DNA of 42,364 nt from Spirochaetes bacterium ADurb.Bin218 (GTDB lineage Bacteria > Spirochaetota > UBA4802 > UBA5550), in NCBI GenBank assembly GCA_002069965.1, contig MWCI01000025.1, positions 1 through 42,364 of the forward strand, written 5' to 3'. The notes under the pieces were generated by a model, which saw nothing but the letters and a program-made list of their open reading frames with translations, ran no database searches and was not told the DNA's origin. Below, piece after piece: positions 36,168 to 42,364 of the stretch; position 1 is the first letter of the stretch, and every line of letters begins with the position of its first letter. The translations under genes and the position numbers were made by a program.

Positions 36168-37542
36168 GTTCACCCTTTTCTATTTTTTCAAGATTTTTGA
36201 CAGTGGCATCTTTACGTGCCTCATCAGGAATCTCCTGTAGTTCTTTTTCAATCAAAGCCTCTCCGAGCTTTCTCGTCTCTTCATCTGCATAATCCACAAG
36301 GTATTCCTTCAATGTCAAAAGAGCATTGGGCTGACAATGAAGCTTAATAAGACCAGGTTTTGCCATATCCATAAAATCCTTACCAACTCTACCTCTCCTA
36401 TAACAGCCTGTGCAAAAAGAAGGAATATATCCATGCTTGATTATTGACTTTATAACCTCTCCAGTGCTCCTTGTGTCATTAAGTGAAAACTGACCATGAT
36501 CCCTTGCAGAATCATCAGCACTATAGCCACCAGGATCTGTTCTGGAGCCTGCACTCATCTGAGATACTCCAAGATCAATGAGTTTGTCTCTCATCTGTGG
36601 ACTCTCCCTTGTAGAAAGAATAATTCCAGTATAGGGCACAGAGCAGCGCAAAACAGCAACAATCTTCATAAAGTCATCATCACTTACAGGATGAGGGACG
36701 TTTTCTGCGCAAGGGGCATTTTTTGCATACTCAATTCTCGGTATAGAGATAGTATGAGGCCCTATGCTATATTTTGACATGAGATGCTCTGCGTGTTGCA
36801 ATAAAGCAAGAGTCTCAAACTTCCAGTTATAAAGACCAAAGAGAGCACCAATGCCAACATCGTGCAGCCCATTCTCAAGGGCTCTATCCATAACAAGGAG
36901 ACGCCACAGAAAATCCTTTTTCTTTCCAGAGGGATGCATTTTATCGTAAGTTGCTCTGTGATAGGTTTCCTGAAAAACAGTATATGTTCCAATTTTTTTA
37001 GTAGCAATTTTTTTGAATTCCTCAGGGCTCAAAGGGGCAATCTCTACATTAATTCTTCTGATAGAGCTGCCCTTTGAATCGCGGACAGAATAAGCAGCAT
37101 CAATTGTCTCAAGGAAATAATCAAAGGAGGATCTTGCAGGATGCTCGCCCATTAGCATAAGTATTCTTTTGTGACCCTGCTCCAAAATAAGCCTTACCTC
37201 ATCTTTTACCTCATCAATGGTGAGACACCTTCGCTCCATCTCTTTATTATCCATCCTAAAACCACAGTAGAGGCAATTGTTTGAACAATAATTGGATACG
37301 TAAAGAGGAGCAAATAGAACCATCCTATTGCCATAAATCTTTTGCTTAACCTTAAGAGCAGTTTCAAAAAGAAGATTTTTATCTTCCTCGTTATCTATAT
37401 TGAGAAGCACTGCCGCCTCTTCAACAGAAAGCCCTACAAGAGTCTCAGCCTTTGCAAGTATCTCTTTGACCTCTGTTGAACCAGTTACTTTTTTATCAAG
37501 AAGGGACTGCAACCTTTCTTCATCGATAAATGAATGTTCCAT
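36151..37542 (-). CDS. hydG: [FeFe]-hydrogenase maturation tyrosine lyase HydG
   Basis: HydG splits tyrosine into p-cresol, CO and CN-, which become the diatomic ligands of the H-cluster iron. The 463 residues have the radical SAM motif CSNNCLYC in YVSNYCSNNCLYCGFRMDN near 88, GEHPARSSFDYFLETI near 145, TYHRATYDKMHPSGKKKDF near 195, SAGSRTDPGGYS near 340, and the second cluster motif near 385 (CTGCYRRGRVGKDFMD) with its third Cys in KLHCQPNALLTLKEYL, all diagnostic for HydG over ThiH. It is the first gene of hydGEF, with GGAAGG eight bases before the ATG. The upstream 225 nt hold a palindrome and two hairpins. Confidence 0.96.
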   Translation of the reverse strand: MEHSFIDEERLQSLLDKKVTGSTEVKEILAKAETLVGLSVEEAAVLLNIDNEEDKNLLFETALKVKQKIYGNRMVLFAPLYVSNYCSNNCLYCGFRMDNKEMERRCLTIDEVKDEVRLILEQGHKRILMLMGEHPARSSFDYFLETIDAAYSVRDSKGSSIRRINVEIAPLSPEEFKKIATKKIGTYTVFQETYHRATYDKMHPSGKKKDFLWRLLVMDRALENGLHDVGIGALFGLYNWKFETLALLQHAEHLMSKYSIGPHTISIPRIEYAKNAPCAENVPHPVSDDDFMKIVAVLRCSVPYTGIILSTRESPQMRDKLIDLGVSQMSAGSRTDPGGYSADDSARDHGQFSLNDTRSTGEVIKSIIKHGYIPSFCTGCYRRGRVGKDFMDMAKPGLIKLHCQPNALLTLKEYLVDYADEETRKLGEALIEKELQEIPDEARKDATVKNLEKIEKGERDIYF

Positions 37543-37577
37543 AAAAATAGCCTTCCATCAAAATAAAATTACATTAA

Positions 37578-37593
37578 TTTTATGACCATAAAA
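37578..37593. promoter_or_regulatory. Palindromic candidate operator of hydGEF
   Basis: TTTTATG-AC-CATAAAA is a perfect 7+2+7 palindrome centred 43 bp before the hydG start codon. A related half-site (TTTTATGATAAC on the minus strand) follows ~25 bp upstream. The position suits a transcription-factor site near the promoter. No regulator is identified, and the bases are AT-rich, so chance is possible. Confidence 0.3.
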
Positions 37594-37630
37594 ATAATTT
37601 TTTGTTATCATAAAAATCATATACAAAAAC

Positions 37631-37672
37631 AAAATTCCCCTCTCCAAAAAGATAAACTCAAAGGGGAATTTC
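37631..37672 (-). terminator. Second hairpin after hydA (possible terminator or hydG leader)
   Basis: On the minus strand AAATTCCCC and GGGGAATTT pair across a ~22-nt spacer, and the stem is followed by TGTTTTTGT. It lies 95 nt beyond the hydA stop and behind the main terminator, so it may be a back-up terminator or an element in the hydG leader. Confidence 0.45.
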
Positions 37673-37696
37673 ATATCTTCACAGTTCATAACTCTT

Positions 37697-37736
37697 AAAA
37701 AAACGGGCTTTCAGGCATTAAAATGCCTGAGGCCCC
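37697..37736 (-). terminator. Rho-independent terminator of the hnd/hydA operon
   Basis: On the minus strand GGGCCTCAGGCATT and AATGCCTGAAAGCCC form a long stem with one mismatched pair in the middle, followed by GTTTTTTTAAG. It begins 31 nt after the hydA stop and separates the hydrogenase structural operon from hydGEF. Confidence 0.85.
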
Positions 37737-37767
37737 AAAAGGAATATATCTGACATTAAACAGCTTG

Positions 37768-39549
37768 CTAAGCTCTACTTCTCCGTGGAGTGTAGTGCGT
37801 ATGCAACAACTCATGGGAGTGATGTCCCAATGGCTCATGAAGAAATTCTTCATATATAAGCTTTATCTCTGGATTATCATGAGATTTGCGCAATGGAAGT
37901 GAACTATCTGCAACATATATAGCATCAGCTCTTTTCTTGCGAATCTCAGGAGAAGTTGGTATTGGCTGCCCACCTCCTCCAATACATCCACCAGGGCATG
38001 CCATAATTTCTATAAAATGAAAGTTAGCTTTTCCAGATTTAATCTCTTTCATCAATTTATCTGCATTTGCAAGACCATGAGCAACTGCCACGCTAAGCTC
38101 TGCACCTTCAAGAAATTTCCACTCATCTTTTACATTTTCAATCTTGATCTTTGCACTTTTGATACCTTCCATTCCACGAACAGGCTCAATATTCAGATTT
38201 TTAAAAGGTACCTCTCTCCCTGTGACAATCTCGTATGCAGTTCTAAGAGCAGCCTCCATAACCCCACCAGTTGTTCCAAAAATTACAGCAGCACCTGTTG
38301 ACTCTCCCATTATGCTGTCATACTTCTCTTCTGGCAGAGATCTAAAATCAATTCCAGCCTGCCTTATCATATGCGCAAGCTCTCTTGTAGTGAGAACATA
38401 ATCAACATCCCTGAAACCACTGCTGTTCATCTCTGGTCTTGCAGCCTCAAATTTTTTAGCTGTGCATGGCATTATTGAAACAGAGATCATCCTGGCAGGA
38501 TCAATCCCCTTTTTCTTTGCATAATAGGTCTTTGCTAAGGCTCCAAACATCTGCTGAGGGGATTTACAGGTTGAGAGATTATCAAGCAGCTCCGGATACT
38601 GATGCTCAATAAACTTAATCCATCCTGGGGAGCAGGATGTCATCATTGGAAGAGCCACATTTTTTTTCTCAACCAGTGCCTCTTTTAGACGAAGAAGTAA
38701 CTCTGTCCCTTCTTCTATTATGGTAAGGTCTGCTGTAAAATCTGTATCAAGAACGGAATTAAATCCGAGAGCCTTTAAAGCCGCAACCATCTTTCCTGTG
38801 ACAATAGCACCAGGTTCCATTCCAAGGGCCTCTCCCAGCCCTACCCTTACTGCAGGAGCAGTTTGCACAACAACATGCACCTGAGGATCATCAATTGCAG
38901 CCCAGACATCCTCTATGTAATTTCTCTCTGTAAGAGCACCAGTTGGGCACCTATTTATACACTGACCACAGTTAGTGCAAACAACATAGTGCATGGGCTT
39001 ATTCATAAAAGTAGAAACCTTTGTATGATTTCCTTTATTCACTGACCACAGAGCAGATACTCCCTGCAGCTCAGCACAGGTTCTAACGCATCTTAAACAT
39101 CTGATACACTTACTATCATCTTTTACGATAGCAGGAGATGATATATCAATGGGGCTTCTATCTGCGACATCGATAAACTTATCTCCATCAGCAAGATATT
39201 CCTGAGCAAGAGCCTGTAGCTCACAGTTTCCGCTTCTGTAACAGGAGGTACACTCCCCGGCATGTTCAGAGAGAAGCAATTCTATAATAGTCTTTCTGGC
39301 TTCTCTGACCTTCTTTGTATTAGTGTATATTTGCATACCTTCAGCAGCAGGGACTGCACAGGAGGCAACAAGTGCCCTTGTTCCTTTTTGCTCAACAACA
39401 CAGACCCTGCAGTTGCCTGCAATACACAAATCCTCATGATGACAAAGAGTTGGGATCCTCACACCCACTTGCTTTGCAGCATTAAGAATTGTGGTTCCTT
39501 TATCAACAGTTACCTTTTTATCATTTATGGTTAATGTTACCTTTTCCAT
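37768..39549 (-). CDS. hndD: [FeFe] hydrogenase catalytic subunit (HndD/HydA type)
   Basis: Catalytic subunit of a cytoplasmic NAD-linked [FeFe] hydrogenase (group A). Order of parts over 593 residues: an N-terminal [2Fe-2S] domain (CHHEDLCIAGNCRVC near 36-50), the His-ligated cluster HAGECTSCYRSGNC near 95, two [4Fe-4S] ferredoxin motifs (CIRCLRCVRTC near 147 and CTNCGQCINRCP near 190), then the H-domain with L1 TSCSPGWIKFIE near 306, L2 MPCTAKKFEAARPE near 360 and L3 EIMACPGGCIGGGGQP near 497. L1 has Ser where the textbook motif TSCCPxW has the second Cys. The C-terminus GHHSHELLHTHYTPR is typical. No signal peptide is present. It follows hndC by 18 nt with GGAG eight bases before the ATG. 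Confidence 0.95.
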   Translation of the reverse strand: MEKVTLTINDKKVTVDKGTTILNAAKQVGVRIPTLCHHEDLCIAGNCRVCVVEQKGTRALVASCAVPAAEGMQIYTNTKKVREARKTIIELLLSEHAGECTSCYRSGNCELQALAQEYLADGDKFIDVADRSPIDISSPAIVKDDSKCIRCLRCVRTCAELQGVSALWSVNKGNHTKVSTFMNKPMHYVVCTNCGQCINRCPTGALTERNYIEDVWAAIDDPQVHVVVQTAPAVRVGLGEALGMEPGAIVTGKMVAALKALGFNSVLDTDFTADLTIIEEGTELLLRLKEALVEKKNVALPMMTSCSPGWIKFIEHQYPELLDNLSTCKSPQQMFGALAKTYYAKKKGIDPARMISVSIMPCTAKKFEAARPEMNSSGFRDVDYVLTTRELAHMIRQAGIDFRSLPEEKYDSIMGESTGAAVIFGTTGGVMEAALRTAYEIVTGREVPFKNLNIEPVRGMEGIKSAKIKIENVKDEWKFLEGAELSVAVAHGLANADKLMKEIKSGKANFHFIEIMACPGGCIGGGGQPIPTSPEIRKKRADAIYVADSSLPLRKSHDNPEIKLIYEEFLHEPLGHHSHELLHTHYTPRRSRA

Positions 39550-39567
39550 TTTTTACTCTCCATGATC

Positions 39568-40752
39568 TTAGTAGCAAATCTCCTCACGGAAATGCTCTGT
39601 AATTGAATTAAAGGGGCTTGCAACCGACTGTCCAAGGCCACATTTGGAAGCAACTGACATAGTTGCAGCAAGTTTACGCAATTCATCAAGATAACTCATT
39701 GGTTTTTCACCAGCTCTTATGGCCTCAATCCCCTTCAAAAGCTGCTGGCATCCAACTCTGCATGGTGTGCATTGTCCACAAGACTCTTCTTCAAAAAATT
39801 CAAGGAAATTTTTCAATACATGATACATGGAACGTGAGCTATTAAAAAGCATCATGGAACCACCAGTTGGCACTCCCTCAAAGCCAATTACTGTTGTTGC
39901 AAAATTTTTCCTTGGAACACAAACACCAGAGGCTCCTCCAACCTGAACAGCCTTTGTGTCTCCATCACCAAAGATATTGACAAACTCCTCTATCGTCATA
40001 CCCAATGGCAGTTCATATACTCCCTTTACTGAGCAATCTCCAGAGACAGAAAACACTTTGCCTCCCATAGAATCCTTTGTTCCTATGGATTTGAAGTAAT
40101 CAGCACCCTTTTCTATAATAGTTGCCACATAGGCAAGAGTCTCCACATTATTAACAACAGTTGGCTCATTCATATAACCTGCACCAACTGGAAATGGAGG
40201 TTTATTTCGTGGCTCTCCACGATTTCCTTCCATAGATTCAATGAGAGCTGTTTCTTCTCCACAAACGTATGCTCCGCTGCCAGAGCGGACATTCACAGAA
40301 AAATTAATTCCCTTTGAATTGAATATCTTATTCCATCGGTCGCAATTGGATTGCAGTTTATCTTTTAAGAAATTATACTCACCCCTCAGATATATATAGC
40401 CCTCTGATGCACCAACTGCATAAGCGCATATAGCCATGCCTGTTATAACCTTATCTGATTGTTCATCAAGAATTCTTCTATCTTTAAAAGTCCCTGGTTC
40501 ACCTTCATCGGCATTGCATATAACATACTTTTTATTTCCAGAGGCAGAGGCAGCTCCTCTCCACTTGATTCCTGTTGGAAATCCAGCTCCACCTCGTCCT
40601 CGCAAGCCAGAATCTGTGACCATATTTATAATATCATCAGGCTTCATGGAAAGCCCTTTAGCAAGAATAGCCCCACAGTCTGTGTCTTTAAATATGAGGT
40701 TCACTCTCTCCTGCATTTTTTCCAAAAGTTTATTTTTATCTGAAACAGACAT
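39568..40752 (-). CDS. hndC: NADH-binding flavoprotein subunit of the hydrogenase (NuoF/HndC type)
   Basis: Diaphorase-type subunit that carries FMN, NAD(H) and one [4Fe-4S] cluster and passes electrons to or from the catalytic subunit. Motifs: GLRGRGGAGFPTGIKWRGA near 50 (NAD/FMN loop), CNADEGEPGTFKDR near 80, YIYLRGEY near 118, SGAYVCGEETALIESMEG near 160, and the cluster motif ESCGQCTPCRVGC near 327 with the fourth Cys in SKCGLGQ near 370. At 394 residues it is the bare NuoF core: the N-terminal thioredoxin-like [2Fe-2S] domain and the C-terminal two-[4Fe-4S] domain of the longer HndC/HydB proteins are absent. GGAG lies upstream. It is separated from hndA by the receiver gene. Confidence 0.92.
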   Translation of the reverse strand: MSVSDKNKLLEKMQERVNLIFKDTDCGAILAKGLSMKPDDIINMVTDSGLRGRGGAGFPTGIKWRGAASASGNKKYVICNADEGEPGTFKDRRILDEQSDKVITGMAICAYAVGASEGYIYLRGEYNFLKDKLQSNCDRWNKIFNSKGINFSVNVRSGSGAYVCGEETALIESMEGNRGEPRNKPPFPVGAGYMNEPTVVNNVETLAYVATIIEKGADYFKSIGTKDSMGGKVFSVSGDCSVKGVYELPLGMTIEEFVNIFGDGDTKAVQVGGASGVCVPRKNFATTVIGFEGVPTGGSMMLFNSSRSMYHVLKNFLEFFEEESCGQCTPCRVGCQQLLKGIEAIRAGEKPMSYLDELRKLAATMSVASKCGLGQSVASPFNSITEHFREEICY

Positions 40753-40792
40753 ATTTTTTCTCCTTCATATCATATATTCCGGCAAAAAATTT

Positions 40793-41149
40793 TTATTTTA
40801 CCAGTTCAGTAAGCTCCTCTGCATTAACAGGTTTAGACATTGCTCCATTAAATCCAATCTCATGGATATCAAGAGTTCCTGCAGTTTCGTCTCCTACTGC
40901 ACTGAGGAGATAAATTTTGACATTCTTATCTTTTGATCTAATTTCTCTACAAAGTCTTATTCCTGAATCCATCTTTTCCATCATGAGATCCAGAAATACA
41001 ACATCTGGCTTTTCTTTGTTGAACTCATCCATACAATCCTTCTCATTGCCTGCTGTGAATACTATATGCCCTTCACTTGCCAGTATTGCCTTCATGGATT
41101 CGATGATATCCATATCATCATCCACCAGAAGTATCTTCTTTGTCGCCAT
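40793..41149 (-). CDS. Stand-alone response-regulator receiver protein in the hydrogenase operon
   Basis: A 118-residue CheY-like receiver with no output domain. The acidic pocket is in ILLVDDDMDIIE (residues 6-17), the phospho-acceptor Asp in VVFLDLMMEKMDSG near 54, the switch Ser in YLLSAVGDE near 82 and the conserved Lys in MSKPV near 104. Phosphorylation should therefore work. It lies between hndA and hndC with AGGAGG before its ATG and a 9-nt gap to hndA, so it is co-expressed with the hydrogenase and occupies the place where some relatives have hndB. No histidine kinase is in the window. A close relative is cut by the right edge (42238-42364). How it acts on the hydrogenase, if it does, is unknown. 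Confidence 0.9.
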   Translation of the reverse strand: MATKKILLVDDDMDIIESMKAILASEGHIVFTAGNEKDCMDEFNKEKPDVVFLDLMMEKMDSGIRLCREIRSKDKNVKIYLLSAVGDETAGTLDIHEIGFNGAMSKPVNAEELTELVK

Positions 41150-41158
41150 AGACTCCTC

Positions 41159-41629
41159 CTATTGTTTTTCCATATTACGATATTTCTGAACAACTGCAAC
41201 AACACTTTCAGGATTGAGTTCAGTATATACATCATCGTTGACAAGCATTGCAGGTCCCTGATGACACCAACCCATACAGTTTGTCTCAAGTAGAGTAAAA
41301 AGTCCATCTGGGGTAGTTTCTCCAACTCCTACTTTAAGCTCATTTTTAAGAGCATCAATGATTGCTGACTTTCCTGCCATATCACAGGATATTGTCCTGC
41401 ATACCCTTATAACATACCGGCCTCTGGGCTCTGTATCAAGAAAAGAATAAAATGTAGCAACACCATAGACTTCCGATGGCGACATCCCGAATGCAGCAGC
41501 CACATCCTCCAGCAAATCCTCTTTTAGCCATCTCTCTTTTGAGATAACATACTGAAGAACCGGAAGAAGGCTCTCGCGTCTTGTGCCATGTTTTGCTATG
41601 GCTTCCGAAAGAGACTTATTAGTTGTCAT
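41159..41629 (-). CDS. hndA: NADH-dehydrogenase-like [2Fe-2S] subunit of the hydrogenase (NuoE/HndA type)
   Basis: Small electron-transfer subunit of the NAD-linked hydrogenase, with a thioredoxin-like [2Fe-2S] fold. The 156 residues show the NuoE pattern: VLQYVISKERWLKEDLLEDV, FGMSPSEVYGVATFYSFL near 50, the first cluster pair in VCRTISCDMAG near 80, and the second pair in ETNCMGWCHQGPAMLVND near 118. The frame opens at an ATG at 41635, but GGGGG directly abuts it; the ATG at 41629 stands six bases from that Shine-Dalgarno site and is the likelier start. It is the first gene of the operon. The 170 nt upstream are AT-rich and hold TTGACG near 41680 (minus strand) without a good -10 partner. 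Confidence 0.93.
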   Translation of the reverse strand: MTTNKSLSEAIAKHGTRRESLLPVLQYVISKERWLKEDLLEDVAAAFGMSPSEVYGVATFYSFLDTEPRGRYVIRVCRTISCDMAGKSAIIDALKNELKVGVGETTPDGLFTLLETNCMGWCHQGPAMLVNDDVYTELNPESVVAVVQKYRNMEKQ

Positions 41630-41799
41630 AAACATCCCCCATAGTGTTTTTTTGTCAGTTAAATAAAAAAAATAATTTCGTCAACATAAAATAACACTTT
41701 TTATAAAAAAATATTCCCAAACATATATTTATTAAAAATTTGGTAACAACAAATTTTAATATGTCTTGATTGATGGATTAGATTCTTTATAGAGAAAAA

Positions 41800-42210
41800 A
41801 TGAATATTAACAGACAAAAATTTCTTAAATTAACTGGCGTGGCAATAGCAATGCTTGCAGTTGGTAATGCAATATCCTGCAATCCTGATGCAAAAATTGA
41901 AAAAATTGAGCATATCTACACATCTATGGACTCCCCTGATATTTCTAAATACGAAAAAATCTTTTTTGTTCAGGTTAACCAAAACAGATGCCAAGGATGC
42001 CACACTTGCAATGATTATTGCGCACTGACATAATAGATAGCAAAAGCCATGGTGGGCTTCATAGAGTCTATAGCCCGACGGATGTGTCAACTGTGGTCAA
42101 GCAATATATCCCATGAATTACTTCATACAGAATACTTTGACAGATCGTCAGCTGTCAAAAAAATAAAAGCTTCAGAAATAAAGCTTAAATTTTCAAAAAT
42201 GTCTATCTGA
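41800..42210 (+). pseudogene. Relic of a second [FeFe] hydrogenase with Tat-like signal
   Basis: The first 77 codons read like the start of an exported [FeFe] hydrogenase: a Tat/lipoprotein-like leader (MNINRQKFLKLTGVAIAM...AISCNP), then FFVQVNQNRCQGCHTCNDYC, half of a ferredoxin motif, and a stop. Homology continues in other frames: IDSKSHGGLHRVYSPT (41 bp on), then GCVNCGQAIYP, the second ferredoxin cluster, one base shifted. After a junction near 42100 comes SHELLHTEYFDRSSAVKKIK, the typical C-terminal tail of [FeFe] hydrogenases (compare SHELLHTHY in the intact enzyme). So there are at least two frameshifts and one large deletion that removed the whole H-domain. No activity is possible. 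It is divergent from the intact hnd operon. Confidence 0.78.
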
Positions 42211-42230
42211 GCCTTTAAAAGGCTCAGATA
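42204..42230 (-). terminator. Hairpin after the second receiver gene
   Basis: TATCTGAGCC and GGCTCAGATA pair perfectly around TTTAAAA, nine bases after the stop of the partial receiver on the minus strand, followed by GACATTTTTG. It also covers the stop codon of the hydrogenase relic on the plus strand, so it probably ends both transcripts. Confidence 0.65.
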
Positions 42231-42237
42231 AAAAACA

Positions 42238-42364
42238 TTAAGCCTGCGCAATTATATTTAAAAGATAATCTGGAGAAATAGGTTTTTCCAGTGAGCCATT
42301 AAAGCCTACTTCATGGACATCATGTGTGCCTGCATTATCACTACCAACAGAGCTGAGCATATAT
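42238..42364 (-). CDS. Second response-regulator receiver protein, C-terminal part (cut by window edge)
   Basis: Read from the reverse strand, the last ~41 codons give YMLSSVGSDNAGTHDVHEVG then FNGSLEKPISPDYLLNIIAQ and a final Ala. This aligns without gaps to the end of the receiver in the hnd operon (YLLSAVGDETAGTLDIHEIG, FNGAMSKPVNAEELTELV), including the switch Ser and the conserved Lys-Pro. It is therefore a paralogue from a local duplication. The N-terminal part with the phospho-acceptor Asp lies beyond the right edge. It also lacks any output domain. It probably ends another hydrogenase-related operon in the flanking DNA. Confidence 0.8.
   Translation of the reverse strand, partial: YMLSSVGSDNAGTHDVHEVGFNGSLEKPISPDYLLNIIAQA

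Noticed and set aside
41670-41700. Rex-type operator in front of the hnd operon
   Set aside because: I looked for a TTGT...ACAA palindrome; only half-like fragments are present.

Overview
The window is AT-rich bacterial chromosome with closely packed genes. Most of it is housekeeping. It also carries a complete set of [FeFe]-hydrogenase maturases and an NAD-linked [FeFe] hydrogenase, which points to an anaerobic, H2-metabolising (probably fermentative) bacterium. No rRNA or tRNA gene is present and no single protein fixes the phylum, so I do not name a lineage. Shine-Dalgarno sites of the GGAG/AAGG kind precede most starts, and recognisable sigma-70 type promoters occur.

Layout. 1-1.6 kb: start of citrate synthase (cut by the left edge) behind prmA. 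1.88-3.16 kb: wreckage of a type III-A CRISPR-Cas locus, with fragments of cas2, csm1/cas10 and cas6 and one repeat-like element, all on the minus strand. 3.5-6.6 kb: plus-strand ThiF/MoeB-like enzyme, small membrane protein and recG. 6.7-15.6 kb: minus-strand run aspS-phoH-pgpH-ybeY-tilS-ftsH (tRNA charging and modification, RNA processing, cyclic-dinucleotide turnover, membrane proteolysis). 15.8 kb: rpmB with its own promoter and terminator. 16.0-20.8 kb: two coupled membrane proteins of unknown role, uvrA, and an acidic zinc-ribbon protein coupled to uvrA. 21.3-22.9 kb: two unrecognised proteins, one exported. 23.1-25.1 kb: a KefB-like antiporter. 25.2-32.0 kb: PP2C-type phosphatase, pgi, long-chain acyl-CoA ligase and glmS. 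32.0-32.8 kb: a 69-bp tandem repeat between a small exported protein gene and glmS. 33-42.4 kb: the hydrogenase region.

Hydrogenase region. hydG-hydE-hydF overlap and supply the CN/CO/dithiolate ligands and the scaffold for the H-cluster. Upstream of them and separated by two hairpin terminators lies hndA-REC-hndC-hydA, which encodes a NADH-linked [FeFe] hydrogenase with a stand-alone response-regulator receiver inside the operon. Beyond it is a badly decayed second [FeFe] hydrogenase with a Tat-like signal, then the 3' end of a second, closely similar receiver gene that runs off the right edge.

The most notable non-standard items are the collapsed CRISPR locus, the hydrogenase relic, the paralogous receivers tied to the hydrogenase, a ~100-bp structured repeat found in two intergenic regions, and the tandem repeat upstream of glmS.
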